DNA of 31,419 bases from Stephanodiscus triporus (GCA_036939755.1 JALLAZ010000022.1:1-31419); one strand, 5' to 3'; counted from the stretch's first letter, positions 1-11,988 are shown. Made by a program: numbers and translations. Notes: generated from the letters alone by a model not told the origin.

Positions 1-234
1 AGATTTAGTAGAAAGGAGGGACATTTTCATTGCTTCGACAGCGTATACTACGGTACAGACCTAGAGGGTAAGAAGTACCGTACTTCTCCCAAGTACGATA
101 CCGACTACTCTAACATCAATCTATGGTAATCACTACTAAGAAGACATACTCCTCTAGATATGGTACTACCCACTATAAAGGTGCATTTAGACAGCCGCCA
201 TTTTGGACGGAAAAGGTGAAGCGACCAAACCACG

Positions 235-1423
235 ATGAACACGTCGGCGTGGAGGGAGGCGAAGCAGAAGCTCGCGAAGGGCGTCGGCGTCGGCGGCGAC
301 GATGGCAACAATAACGGCGCGAGCGCCGTCCCCCCCCCCCGCCGTTTGGATCAGCATTCGTCGCCGTCCATGTCGATGAAAAAGCTGTCAAGCATGGTCT
401 CCTCCGCCGCCGCGAAGAAACCCACCCTGACGTCGTTGTCGTCGGAGGGCCTGTCCTCGTCTAGCAGGGTGGGTGGCGGGGGGGGAGGGGGAGCGGGAGC
501 GGGTCCCGGTGGAGGCGACGTCCGGCAGCAGGCGTCGTCGTCGTCGTCGTCGCAGCAGCCGTTCGAGACCTCGGAGGGGGCGATGAGGCTGAACAGGATA
601 ATGGACTCGAACCCGAACAACCCTAACCCCTCCGGCGCACTCGCATCGACGCATCCGATCGGATCGTCGGCAGGCGCCGGTCGTCACGGTCGACGATCGA
701 CCATGGAGAGGGTCGGCTCGACGATGACGGTGCTCGCCGCCGGGGCGAGGGATCACCCCCCCCCGATCGTCGCGACCGGCAACAACAACATCAACGGCAA
801 CTGCGGCAACGACGACGACGACCTCCCCCTCTCGTTCGCGTCCTCGAGGAGGGCGGTCGACTACGTCCCCCCCTCGACGGTGCAGCTTCCCGACCCCACC
901 GACGAGTGGGCGGTCGGGGAGATGACGTGTCGGATATCGTCGAAGATGAGGGTCGACGCGCGGTCCATCGGGGGGAGGTTGCTCGGGGGCGACGGTAAGG
1001 TCGAGGCGAGGACGGGTCAGGTCATCCTACGCGAGGGGTGGGAGGAGATGCTCGACGGGGGGGGGGGCGGGGGAACGACGGACGGCGAGGTCGTCGTCGG
1101 GGGGGGTACGACGACGACGGCGGTGAAGCCGTCGCGACCGTCGTCGGACATCGTCGCGACGATGCTCGCGAGGAAGGGCGCGTCGGTCGCGCAAATCAAT
1201 CGGCTAACGAACGAGTGCCTCTTCTCGATGTGCGTGTCGCAGTTCGACCTGTCGGTCGGGATGTCGGGCGGGCCGAGCGGGGGGAAGAAGCGCCACATAC
1301 CCATAGCCAAGTCGAGGAACAAATTGCGGTACGTCGTCGTGGTTCGATCGACGAATAGGCCGCTATTGCGCCCGCGTCCGTTCGGGACGGATGGGGCGGG
1401 CGGCGCGGCATTCGATGAGGATT

Positions 1424-1454
<31 letters not shown>

Positions 1455-4400
1455 CGCGATGGACGACGACGGGAGCGACTGCGGGTACGATAACATGTAT
1501 AATCCCGATCCGTCCGAGGGGGACGGCGACGGCGGCGGCAGGGTATCGGAATCGTCGGACAAGAGGAAGAATAGGGGCGCCAAGCGCGGCGATTCGGATA
1601 ATAATAACAGGGCGGCCGAGAAGAGGCACCGCCCGCTTGCCACCGCGAAGAAGAGGTACGACAACGGCATCCCTCCCGAGCGCGAGATATCGTCGTTCCC
1701 GGCGCTTTTCTGCCTCGCCATACACGCCGACGGCACGAAGCCAGACGTGCGGAAGGTGCTAGAACTTGACAAGCTGGTATCCATCGAGAATTGCCCCCCG
1801 AGGAAGAACGCCACCCCGGGCAGCGCCGGGCACGTGGTCCTAGTCTTCAGGAACGGAGACGCCGTCGAGATCGACTGCGATCTTCCCAACGCCGTGATGC
1901 AAAATGCCGACGTCCCCGGCGGCGGGGGAGGGGGGGGGGCGAATAACGGCGGCGACGGCGGCGCCTCGGGCAAGAAAAATACCGCCATCGACACCACCAA
2001 TCGCCTGCGCAAGGAGCGCTTCCTCTGGTCGCTCCTGCAGGTGCACGCCATACTTTGCACGTCGGTCGTGGAGCGCACGTCTCACTCGGCGTCCGGACAG
2101 CAGCTGCCCCCGTTGGTCGTGCGTAACGTCGATCGCAGCGAACTGCAGTACGTGAGCACGGTGAACAACTTCCTCACGGACAGTCCCGTGCTGTGCTCGT
2201 TGCTTGATCGACAGAGCGACAATCGCGAGGGGAAGGCGTTGACCTCGGGAGGCGTCGGCGGCGGAGGAGGGGGGGAGGGAGGAGGGAGCGGGGGCGAATC
2301 TCGGCCGTCCGAGGAGGGCAAGTCCTCCGACGAAATAAAGGGGGGCAAGTCCTCCGACGAAATTATGTCCCTAATCGCATACGACATGATGATGGGCAAC
2401 TTCGGCCGCCGCGTGGCGCTCTTCGCGAACGAGGAGGAGAAGCGCGACGCCGCCGACGTCCTGAACGCCACCCCCTGGCAGCAGCAGGAGATCACGGTAG
2501 ACGGCATGTCGAACGTCGACGCCCTGGGCGTCACGGCCGAGAGCCTCGTCCGACTCCTACAGCAGAGGATGAGGGACCTGGAGGCGGAGACGTGCCGGAG
2601 GCTGATCTCGTGGGAGGACGAGAAGTATTACTCCGCGCTGGGGGAGCAACGGCCGCCTTCGGGCGGGGGCAAACCGACCCCCGGGAAGGCGAACGGCACG
2701 GTCGACGCCATGAGCGTGAATGACCTGTTCTTGACCCTCCAGAGCCTCGACGACGAGCTCGAGAAGATGGAATTGTGGATCCAGGACCGAGCTACCGCGA
2801 TCAAACCCATCACTGACGAGTGCCGCGGCATCGAGGAGGGGAATCGAATGCTGGAACAGCAGTGGGTATCGTGCGAAACCCTGGGTTCGGAGCTGAAGCG
2901 GCTCCTCAACGGCATCGTTCTGCCCCCCAATCTGATGAAGGTGCTCGAAAATCCCGGGTCGGTCATAGTCTACGACCGTTCGTCTGGCGTGGTGGACATC
3001 GATAGAAGCGAACAGGGGTTGGAATCAATCCATCAGGCCGGACAGGCGTTGAAACTCGCCCTCGATACCGCCGAAGGAGAGGGCGGTATACATCTACGTG
3101 CAGTCAGCGATACTGTCAAGGTGCTGTCCTCGGCTTCGACTAAGTTTTGTGGTTCGCTTGCGAGGATCGTCGTGACTGTGATGGACCATCTGGCGAAGGA
3201 GGTTTGTTCGCGGTCGGATACAATGATCGGGAAGAACGACACCCACAAATCCATTGCGAAAAAGATACGAGAGGTAAGCTCCGCCTCATATGTTCTTGGT
3301 GAGCAGCGGTTTATATTTCACTCACTCTTCTACTATTTTGTTCAGACTCAGAGACAATTCCAGGCGTCGCTGCTCGCGTACATCAAAATAATTGAAGTCC
3401 TCGCGCTTCTGAAGCCGGATATTTTGCCCGCAGTTCGCGACGCCTATTCCGAACTCGTCGCTGAAGGAATCATGAGCAAAAAGCGGATGAAGTTCTACTT
3501 TGCATCGTTGCCGGGGAGGACGTCCGTGAAAATCGCGCACGACGTCAACTTCGACTCGCTCGCATTACCGGGCTTTCTGGGACAAAATCCGACAGCATCG
3601 GTCACGCACGATCTCAGCGAGTATCCTCCCGTGTCCTTGCGTCATCCCAATGTGTCGGATACATCCGGCATCATGAAGCCGGTGGACGTCCAAGACATCG
3701 AGGCAGCATTGAGTGAAATGTTACCCCTGGTGAGGCTGCTCAAATGTTTTCTACTCTAACGAACTTCCTTCTATTCATGACATTGCCACTCGTTGTTAAC
3801 TCCCTCCTTTCCGGCTTGTCAAAAACGCACATTGTTCAGATTGCCCGCGAGGCATATTTTACAGCCTCCCTATTCGGCCTAAGTTCGAGACACCTTGACG
3901 GGCGTCAGAAAAAGCGCAACTTCGAAGCTGCCAAAAAGAGTGTCGACAATTCGTCACAATATTTTCGCTACTATATGAATCGGATCTGCGGTATCGCGTC
4001 GGAGGTAGATGCAGAAGGGAAGAAGGTGAAGGGCGACGCCATGTTATCTTTGGTGGCATCTATTCATCTGAACGAAGCCATGGATGGATATATTGATCGG
4101 AATAAAAAAGGCGGTGATCACTCCCTATCGCTGGCATACGTCCGGGCAACCATATTAGACCTGAGGAAGAAGGTCGATAAACAATGGGTCATCTGGGTGG
4201 AGGATCAAATCAAATGGATTCGCACCAACCCGGGTGTTCCTCCGAACGGAAAGCGGGCTGGAGTCTTTGCCAGCATCGCACGTCTTCCGAGCTATCTTGA
4301 TCACGTTTTGATATGTGTCAAAGCTGGCAGACCAAAAGACTACACGCCCAACTTGGCGAAGATAAAAGTTGTGAGCTATTACTTGCAGAAAATGGCATCG

Positions 4401-5124
4401 TCTCTCTTCGCTAGTTTAAATGAATGTGCGGAGCGTGAGACGACTGACCAACAATATGCAGCAAATGTTATGCGAATGGAAAATAGGTAAGTGATTCTTC
4501 CCTGCCGTCACATGTCGAAGTTCTGCCATAAAATATCGCCTCCTCGTCATTTCTCAATGAAATCCGGACGACATTGAACACAGCTATTTTTTCACCCAGA
4601 GCATCAAGCAAAGGGGTGTCGAGCTTGCGACCCTTTATCAGAAACAAATAATGGGGGCGAGTGTCATTTGTAAGCAAAGCACAGACGCTTACCTGGGTTG
4701 GATGATCAAACGCGAATTCAAGGCGATGCACAGCCTATTTAGCAACATTTCTCGCGTCCGAAAAGACGTGGGGGATGCCGACGTGCCAATACATGTTCCA
4801 CGTGCGCAGTTTGTCCGAACTCTGCAAAAGGAGTCGAGCAAGGAAATCATTAAGGAAAAAATAGGAGTTGTCTATGCAAGGATGGAGAAGCACCTGTCAG
4901 AGTCCGGGGGGCTTCTTCCTGTTGCCTGGAAGGCGCTTGTGAAGGTGTTGTATGAATGGTTTGGTCGCTGGGAGAAGCTTAGCACATCCTGTTATAAATT
5001 TATCTTGGAGCCGAGCGCCGTCGACGTTGTGAGGATTGCAAAAGCTGCGAGTGGGTCAGCCGCTTCGTCTGTAAAACAAAACACGGAGGGAAAATCAGAG
5101 AAGAACAAATATGTTTCGATATGA
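235..5124 (+). CDS. SEC3: Exocyst complex subunit SEC3 (EXOC1), four exons
   Basis: SEC3 marks the plasma-membrane site where the exocyst tethers secretory vesicles. Proposed exons are 235-3273, 3346-3729, 3840-4486 and 4602-5124, giving about 1530 residues. All three introns are GT-AG; the first (72 nt) is in frame and stop-free. Residues 1-480 are low complexity (poly-Gly, Ser, Asp). Residues about 485-620 resemble the SEC3 N-terminal PIP2-binding PH-like domain, starting FPALFCLAIHADG and interrupted by a Gly-rich insert. Residues about 826-905 form the SEC3 coiled coil (SLDDELEKMELWI). Splicing out intron 1 creates RQFQASLLAYIKIIEVL, the expected start of the helical C-terminal region, and intron 2 removal gives MLPL-IAREAYFTASLFGL, also SEC3-like. 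The N-terminal half is far more GC-rich than exons 2-4. Family assignment is from remembered SEC3 patterns; the exact ends of the low-complexity N terminus are uncertain. Confidence 0.8.
1426..1472. repeat. GAC/ACG trinucleotide microsatellite in SEC3
   Basis: A run of GAC codons encodes an Asp tract of about ten residues in the disordered N-terminal half of the SEC3 protein. It is one of several homopolymeric codon runs in this gene. Confidence 0.85.
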
Positions 5125-5334
5125 GGAGAATGTTTATTAATTTACTAATGGGTTTCACAATATCGTTTGGAAATTCAACATCAAAATCCTCTTCTGAAAA
5201 ATAAATTTGGATTGAAGGAATTTGTACTTTCGCAAGAAGACATTTCAACATCAATTGCATCTTGAAGGACCTAGAAGGACGTGTTCCCCTAGACAAGACC
5301 AGGATTTTCTCCAACTGTCGGATGAGCTGGATGT

Positions 5335-6243
5335 TCATTGAGCTGATTCTCGCATAGCTTTGATCATTTCTCTTGTACACCCAGACATCAAATTTTTCAT
5401 CATCGTCGGACAAGTCTGTGGCCGTGGCAGAAGGAAGAAGGGAGGGCAATCCACATCCAATAGCATGACGATATTCGTTTGGGGGGTGCACAGGTCGATT
5501 TCCACGCCCTCTAATGCAATAGAAGCCGTGGTCGTAGCATTGCTTCTAGCACTGTACTTGTAAACCCAGGCACCGATTTCCTCTTCCTCGGAAAGGTTTA
5601 GGGCGGTTGCAGAAGGATGAAGGGAGGGTGATTGGCGAGCAGTGGCAAGGCTGTTGGTCGTTTGCAGATCACACACGCTGATTTCCCTGCCCCTTCTGGC
5701 AATGGCACCGACGGCCTTGTCATTGCAGCCCTTGGGAGGCTGGGGGGGGCATTCTACTTTGCACTGTGGGGTGACAAGAGAATTTGCACCATGCATTTTG
5801 CAAACTCCTCCCCTTTGGGAATTGTGTTTGCATCCCTCGTGACTGCAACATTTCACCTTCACCTTCGCACCATGCCTCCTGCAAACTCCTCCCTGTTGGG
5901 CTTGTTTGGCACATCCCTCGTGGCTGCAGCATGGCGCCTTCGCGCCATGCCTGACACAAACTCCTCCCGGTCGGGTTTGCTTGTCGCATCCCATGTGGCT
6001 GCATCGTTTCCTCTTCGCGCCATGCGTGACGCAAACTCCTCCAGTATGGACCTGGTTGGCACACCCATCGTGGCTGCAGTGTTTCCTCTTCGCACCATGC
6101 CTTTTGCAAACTCCTCCCTCACGGGCTCGGTTTGCGCATCCCTCATGGCTGCAGCGTCTTATCTTCGTGCCATGCCTCATACAAACTCCTCCCTTTACGG
6201 CTTGGTTGGCGCAACCGTCATGGCTGCAGCGGGTTTTACCCAT
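5335..6243 (-). CDS. WRKY19-like zinc-finger repeat protein
   Basis: The 302-residue frame starts MGKTRCSHDGC and carries six tandem fingers of about 24 residues (roughly residues 6-155). Each has the spacing C-x-H-x2-C-x9-C-x2-H, with consensus GGVCKRHGAK between units. This matches the WRKY19-like zinc finger found in many copies in diatoms and oomycetes; its function is unknown, with nucleic-acid or protein binding presumed. The C-terminal part holds a degenerate internal repeat: PSLHPSATALNLSEEEE then WVYK in this frame, and PSLLPSATATDLSDDDE then WVYK in the next frame at about 5370-5450. The reading frame therefore seems to switch. A 47-nt GT-AG stretch at 5511-5557 would join the frames and extend the product to 5000, overlapping the SEC3 3' end antisense. 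The alternative is a frameshift. The array is certain, the C terminus is not. Confidence 0.75.
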   Translation of the reverse strand: MGKTRCSHDGCANQAVKGGVCMRHGTKIRRCSHEGCANRAREGGVCKRHGAKRKHCSHDGCANQVHTGGVCVTHGAKRKRCSHMGCDKQTRPGGVCVRHGAKAPCCSHEGCAKQAQQGGVCRRHGAKVKVKCCSHEGCKHNSQRGGVCKMHGANSLVTPQCKVECPPQPPKGCNDKAVGAIARRGREISVCDLQTTNSLATARQSPSLHPSATALNLSEEEEIGAWVYKYSARSNATTTASIALEGVEIDLCTPQTNIVMLLDVDCPPFFLLPRPQTCPTMMKNLMSGCTREMIKAMRESAQ

Positions 6244-7730
6244 GGTTGTCGACTACGATGGTCGTGGAGTTGATGGCGGAGAGACAATATGATGCAAATG
6301 GCCTCGCTCTTGCCGAACCGACGTGCGAACGGAGACATGGACTCCCTCCGCCAGCAGTAATGATTCACCCCAAAGCCTTGATAAAATCGCATATCGCATG
6401 CTCGATCTCTATTCGTGATTGGGTGGTTACACCCTCGGCGTATAAAAACCCCTACAAAGGTGCAAACGGTCTAGGTTGTATTAACAGTTACCATACCTAA
6501 TTTCTTAGTTGTTCTGTGTTCTGTCCCATCTCCATTCATCTGATTGCTGCTGCCACATGAAACGAAATCTGAAATAGAGATACTACTATGTTCGTAACCT
6601 TTATTAGGAGTTATCTACTCTATGCATGGTGACAGCGTATGTACAAACATGAGTCTCAATTGATAATAAGGCGGTAGTATTTGCCGGTATAGGCGGCGGG
6701 AGGGACGACCCCGGGCGAAGTCAGGCATGGCGCTCACCGGGAGGTCCCTCGACTTTGCGGAATACTTTCTGGGGGGGGAGGGGGAGGGAGTACGGCTGGT
6801 TCCGCACCGGCGATATTATTTGGCGGTCGTCGACGGAAGGGTACTAACTACCTACTCAGCGCATTATCGAGCCGGATGGTCCCGTGTACATCGATCGAGA
6901 TCGGCGGGTACAAGTAACAAGATCTCGGCGCCTCGAGATTGAGGCAGCGCCTGGCTCGAACCCGTCATGATAATATGAAATCGTGGGCGGAGGTTACCGG
7001 CCTGCGGTGCACGGACTATATTCGGCTGATGGTTCGGACGTGCGTTGATTGGGTCGATGCGTACTGGTTGCCTCCGGGTGTGTTCGAGCGGCTGCCCCGG
7101 CCGGTCGGCCCCGCACGACGCCCTCGGCATGGAGGAAGCGAGTCTTGTGAAATTACTGCCGCGGAGTGAGGCCTCTAACCCTTCGCATTGGAAAACTCGG
7201 TTTCATCAAATCCTCTGCCCCGATCTTCTTGAGCTGTGGTTTATGGCTGCGTCTTCTCGACCAATGTCCGAGATGAAGTCATTCACTATCAGATGGCCGA
7301 CCATCGCCGCCACGTGGGTAATGGTCGATATCGATAAGCCGGAAATGGAAGATACACACCTTCTCTATCAGAACCGATGTTCACACATCAAATCATTACC
7401 TCTACCACTTTTCTTGTCTACACACAGTCTATCGGTACATGAATAAAAATAAAAGCTCCAATTAGATAAGTACTTATTCAATCCGCCCAAGCGCATTTTA
7501 GCCAATCTCTTTACATTGCCCCCCAAAGTTCATCTGATTAATTATTGTTGTTTCCATTTCCATCCTTTCAAACATCCCAACAATTCAGCACCATCCATAC
7601 ATGTTCCCCCAGAAGATTAATCACCCCCTGATACTTTTTGTCGATATCGAAAATCACGACCTCCCCCCCCTTCCCAAATACCTCTTCCTCCCATGATGAT
7701 ATGGTCAAATTATTGCGAGTTTTTTTTCTT
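6244..7730. other. Intergenic region with a GC-rich island (6680-7170)
   Basis: No convincing gene is visible. About 6244-6680 and 7450-7730 are AT-rich. The island at 6680-7170 is GC-rich like local exons and carries only short open frames (6727-6942, 6975-7169, 7045-7446, all +). One + frame at 6791-6844 reads GWFRTGDIIWR, reminiscent of the TGD motif of AMP-binding enzymes. The perfect branch-point-like TACTAAC and a CTCAG acceptor-like site follow at 6841-6865. This may be a gene relic or an unrecognised short gene. Confidence 0.35.
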
Positions 7731-9483
7731 TCAGCGTCTCCTAATCCCCGAAATCGCCATCGCGACGACTCCCACGGCGGCGGATACCAAGACCATATTC
7801 CTCAATAGGAGCTTCCGTTCGTCCCTCCTTTCGTGACTCGCCATCCGTTCCGCGATCCTGCGCTCCATGAAGGCCTGTACGACCCCGACGTCGTTCGGGC
7901 ACTCGCTCGATCGTGTTTTCATCTTCCACAAACGGGACAATTCCGCGGGGATTTCGGGCAGGGGATTCACCGCTAGGAGGCACGCGTCGCCGAACTTGGC
8001 GAAGTGGGCGGTGGCGAGGCACACGGTCGCGGTCGACGCGAGATCGAGCTGATGGACCGCGCTCACGCCCACGGCGGAATGCGGACATAGCATGTAATCG
8101 AATTCCTCGTGGTACCGTCTTATGGTGGCGAGGGTTTTCGCGGTATCGGCCATGGCGGATTTGAAGTCCCCCCGCGCCCCGTCGAGGTCCTTCCCCGTCA
8201 GCGTTAGCCTGCCCGTCGACTCGAAATCCGCCATCCATCCCGCGAGTTTCGACGGATCGTCGCCCGCCAAATGATACAGGTATCGCTCGAAGTTCGAGCT
8301 AACGCATATGTCCATCGACGGAGAGATCGTCTCGCGTATGTCCTCCCTGTGGTACTCCCCCCTGACGAAGAACCGATGGAGTATGTCGTTCTCGTTCGTT
8401 GCCACGATTAGGTCGCCCACGGGCAGTCCCATCCGCTTGGAATAATATCCCGCGAGGATGTCACCGAAGTTGCCGGTGGGGACCGAGAAGTTCACCTTGG
8501 TCGCGTTTTTTTCGAGGTCGGTTACGCGAAGGTAACTCCAGAAGTAGTACGTCGTCTGAGCCAGTACCCTACACCAGTTGATGCTGTTCACGGCCCCGAG
8601 GCTCACGGAGTCACGAAACTTCGGATCGGCGAAGCAAGCCTTGACGATATCCTGACAGTCGTCGAACGTCCCGTCCACGGCGACGCAGTGGATGTTGTCG
8701 TCTGACACGGTCGTCATCTGACGTTCCTGTATCTCGCTAACGCGACCGTAGGGATACAGTATGATGCAGTCGACCCCCTTCTTCCCCCGAAGGCCGTATA
8801 TCGCGGCCGAGCCCGTGTCGCCGGAGGTCGCGCCGAGGACCGCGAGTCGTCCGTTGTTCGAGCCGGTGGAGAGGAAGTACTCGAAGAAGTTTCCGAGTAT
8901 CTGAAGGGCCACGTCCTTGAAGGCGAACGTCGGACCGTGGAACAGTTCCTGGGTGCGGTGTGTTGCGTTGTTTATTCATACCATGACGTTGATTTTTAGC
9001 ACGCGCGTCATTCGAGGGAGAGAACGGTCGATATATGATGATGATGAGAGAAAAAGATCGAAAGGCGGACGAAAGACGATTTCGATTTTCGGGCGAATTA
9101 TTTCACCTCGCGAAAGAAGAAAAAAATAAGAAATGTAAACCAAATCCCTCGCTCACCAGCACGTAATGCCCGTCGACCTTGACGAGGGGCGTGACGTCCT
9201 CGCTCCGGAATGCCCCGCAGCTCCGTTTCACGATATCCGACAACACGTCCCTCGGTACCTCGTCGTCGCTGACGAATTTCCCGATGACCTCGACTGCCAA
9301 TTCCGCGTAGGACAACCTTCGCCACGATTCGAGCTCCGATTTCGATATCAAGGGTATGGAGTCCGGAACGAATAATCCCCGATCGTGCGCGAGGCCACGC
9401 ATCACCACGGCGCGGAAGGAGAGGTTGCGCTGGGTGGGACATCCCCGCGTCGAGGAGTACGTGACGGATTTGCCGGCGGTCAT
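7731..9483 (-). CDS. thrC: Threonine synthase, two exons, with C-terminal hydrophobic tail
   Basis: This PLP enzyme converts O-phosphohomoserine to threonine, the last step of threonine synthesis. Exons are 9483-9157 and 8948-7731, with a GT-AG intron of 208 nt (8949-9156). The joined protein is 514 residues, the length of yeast-type threonine synthases. The start chosen is the ATG at 9483 (MTAGKSVTYSSTRG): an in-frame stop lies upstream at 9598-9600 and there is no other ATG between. The N-terminal domain reads VVMRGLAHDRGLFVPD. Splicing restores VLELFHGPTFAFKD with the PLP lysine at K120. Further signatures are LGATSGDTGSAA and SVPTGNFGDILAGYYSKR. No plastid bipartite signal is visible at this start. 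The last about 22 residues (NMVLVSAAVGVVAMAISG then IRRR) form a hydrophobic segment resembling a tail anchor, unusual for this enzyme. Confidence 0.95.
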
Positions 9484-9897
9484 TGTTGCCGTTTTTGTTT
9501 TTGGTTTGAGGAGAGCGCGGATGGGGGAGGGTGCAATGCTTGGGGGGCTGCCAGATACTGCTGCTGCGCTGCGGCTGCTGCGTGGCTGCAATGCTCTTTA
9601 AACATAGATTCGACACAACATTCACCTGCACTTTTGTGGTTTTCGTGGCTGTGTCTGTGTGTTGTGTGGCCAAGACGTCAAACCAAGACACGTCATCTCT
9701 CTCTAATAGCCAGTACTTATTCCTACGAGGGAATTTCTACGTAGGGATTGTTCCCTCCGAAATGCTGTCATCATAGAGTATGTAGAGTATGTACCAAATA
9801 TCCTCGTACAGTAACGTTTAGAGCCCGCCTTTTTTTTACTCCCGAGTCCACTTTTTCCGTCGTTATTTTTTTTCTGCTCTCTGTGTGACTGGTGACG
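9484..9897. promoter_or_regulatory. Divergent intergenic region between threonine synthase and the palmitoyltransferase
   Basis: This 414-nt gap separates two head-to-head starts, so it must contain both promoters. No specific element is recognised. The part nearest the palmitoyltransferase start contains T-runs (about 9829-9870). Confidence 0.4.
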
Positions 9898-11988
9898 ATG
9901 GCGTCGAGCACCTCCAATAACGATGTCGCCGCCGCCGAGACTTCCCCATTGCTACGACGAGAACGAGGCTATTTGAGTTACGTCGATCTGAGAGAGGCCG
10001 CCGCCGCCGCCGCCGCCGGCACTAGCGAGTCGGCGGCGCCATCTACGACCGACGACGACGGGGGAGGAGGGGGAGGCGACGACGCCGCCGCCGCTGCCCA
10101 ACGACGACGACCGTGGCACAAGAGCGGCCGCCGAGGACCTCGAATAATATCCTCCGTGGCGGACAAAGACGGTTGCGATCGACGACGGACGAACGACATC
10201 GTCTGCCGGCCTCCCTCTCCCCCTCGTGGCTCCGGCGGGGTGACGCCATCCGATTTTTACTACAACATCCCCGCCAATCCCACCGTGCAGCGATATTATC
10301 GCTTCACGTCCAGCAAGATCGCGCCGTTCATCGCGCTTTACAAACGACCACTGGAGACGTATGCCGATCGAAATGATGGGAATGTCGCCGATGGCGGCAT
10401 TGGCAACAACGACAACAACGGCTCATCGACTGCTACGCGGACGCAGCAGCAACGACGACAGCAGCAGCAGCAGCCGCCGCCTCACAATCCTCAGAACGAA
10501 ACAACCGGCATCCTTACCCGATCCATGGTCCTGCCGTCGCACGGAACGGATCCGTCGGGGAGGTGGATACTCGTGTCGGTGGGCGGCAGGACGGGATGGG
10601 CGAGGAGGTCGGAATTATCATTGCACCGCTCGACTACTCCCGCCGGGCGCGACGACCACGACGGGGGCGGATCGTCGTCGACGAACATCATACGCGTTCC
10701 GCCGTCCTCGAACGCCCCCCCCCGTCCCTCGGGGGAGGAGCCGCCGACGTTCAAACTCGCGCGTAAATTCCTAGTCAGGGAGGGATGGATGGGCAACCAC
10801 GTCTTCCTTTGCGACGGAAAAATCATGCTCGGGAGTGACGCGCAGCTTTTCTACATCACGAATGCGATGCTTATCATCGCGATGGCGATACACTTCGGTA
10901 TCGTGGTGCCACACCTCATGACGTACGACGATCGCGTTCATCCTGGTGACGACGCGTGGTCGTTGTCGTCGTCGACGTCGTCCGACGTCCGTCTTCGAAT
11001 CATGCTGAATTGGACGACGCACCCGTTCGCGACGTTCGTCGCAATCGTCGCGTCGGCGTCGACGTTCTTATCGCTCTGGTCGTGCGCGACGACCGATCCT
11101 GGGATCATACCCCCCGTCTCGTCCCCGGTCCGACCTCCTCCCCCCCGCGATTCCGTCCCCAACGGCGGGACCGTGCCCCTCGGCGGACCCCTGGGTTATC
11201 GGTACTGCTCGACGTGCAACATACACCGACCCCCCCGGAGCAAGCACTGCAACTCGTGCAATTGCTGCGTGAGCAAGTTCGATCACCACTGTCCCTGGGT
11301 CGGGAATTGCATCGGCGAGCGCAATCACAGGTCGTTCTTCCTTTTCTTGATCAGCGTCAGCGTACTGACCTTCGTGGTAACGGGGAGCTGCCTCAAAGTG
11401 CTATGCGAGGTATATCGCGAACATGCCGTCGCGGAGGAACGCGACGACGGTACGTCATTATGGAACACCGGCGGCGAATATCACCATCCGCACCGGAGCA
11501 ACAACAGCAGCGACGTAGTCGTCGTCGTCCCGGACCGCGCCCGACATTTCCAATACGAGGCGGCGTTACGCACGATATCGGAACTCCCCGTCGAGGTGGT
11601 CATGTGCCTCTTCGCGCTGCTGTGCGCCTGGTCCCTGACGTCGCTCACATGCTTCCACGCCCTCATCATCACATTGGCGCAGACCACGAACGAGCGCGTG
11701 CGGGGCGTATATCAGTACGGAGGGGTGCACAATCCCGCCGACGAGGGATGTTGGAGGAATTGGCTCGGAATGTGCTGCGCGAGGGCGCCGAACAGCCGTC
11801 TCCCGAGGGACTTTTCGGCGGAGGTGACGCTGCCGCCGCCGCCCGCGACGTCCGTCGATCGCGACGTCGCGAATGGGGTTGGGAAGAGGGCAGACGGAGG
11901 AGGGCCGCCGCCGAGAGAGGAGTCGACGCTGGCCGTGGAGGAGACCGTTTGGCCCGGATGGCAATATAGCCAAGGCTTTAATACGTAA
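9898..11988 (+). CDS. DHHC-type protein S-palmitoyltransferase
   Basis: This membrane enzyme attaches palmitate to cysteines of proteins in the secretory and endomembrane system. The ATG at 9898 ([12 protein letters not shown]) is chosen because the frame opens with GTG two codons earlier; the product is 696 residues from one exon. Residues about 1-200 are low complexity. Hydrophobic segments lie at about 318-341, 376-397, 480-502 and 567-595, the usual four of the family. The cysteine-rich domain begins at C437 ([16 protein letters not shown]) and contains the catalytic D462-H463-H464-C465 within [16 protein letters not shown] motif (596-599) follows the last membrane segment, as in canonical members. 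Residues about 204-244 ([16 protein letters not shown], then [12 protein letters not shown]) look like a small SH3-type beta fold, an uncommon addition. Family assignment is secure; the substrate is unknown. Confidence 0.95.
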   Translation: MASSTSNNDVAAAETSPLLRRERGYLSYVDLREAAAAAAAGTSESAAPSTTDDDGGGGGGDDAAAAAQRRRPWHKSGRRGPRIISSVADKDGCDRRRTNDIVCRPPSPPRGSGGVTPSDFYYNIPANPTVQRYYRFTSSKIAPFIALYKRPLETYADRNDGNVADGGIGNNDNNGSSTATRTQQQRRQQQQQPPPHNPQNETTGILTRSMVLPSHGTDPSGRWILVSVGGRTGWARRSELSLHRSTTPAGRDDHDGGGSSSTNIIRVPPSSNAPPRPSGEEPPTFKLARKFLVREGWMGNHVFLCDGKIMLGSDAQLFYITNAMLIIAMAIHFGIVVPHLMTYDDRVHPGDDAWSLSSSTSSDVRLRIMLNWTTHPFATFVAIVASASTFLSLWSCATTDPGIIPPVSSPVRPPPPRDSVPNGGTVPLGGPLGYRYCSTCNIHRPPRSKHCNSCNCCVSKFDHHCPWVGNCIGERNHRSFFLFLISVSVLTFVVTGSCLKVLCEVYREHAVAEERDDGTSLWNTGGEYHHPHRSNNSSDVVVVVPDRARHFQYEAALRTISELPVEVVMCLFALLCAWSLTSLTCFHALIITLAQTTNERVRGVYQYGGVHNPADEGCWRNWLGMCCARAPNSRLPRDFSAEVTLPPPPATSVDRDVANGVGKRADGGGPPPREESTLAVEETVWPGWQYSQGFNT

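Noticed and set aside
5632..6292. Plus-strand frames across the zinc-finger array
   Set aside because: Their repetitive Ala/Ser/Leu peptides mirror the antisense of the finger repeats.
6940..7010. Possible tRNA near a GGCTCGAACCC sequence
   Set aside because: The flanks do not pair into a T-stem and no D-arm or anticodon arm could be drawn.
9484..9591. N-terminal extension of threonine synthase to 9591
   Set aside because: The frame opens with TTG there and an in-frame stop is just upstream, so the first usable ATG is at 9483.
10956..11969. 337-codon + frame inside the palmitoyltransferase
   Set aside because: It overlaps the DHHC gene in another frame, is Arg-rich as expected for a shadow of GC-rich sequence, and has no domain.
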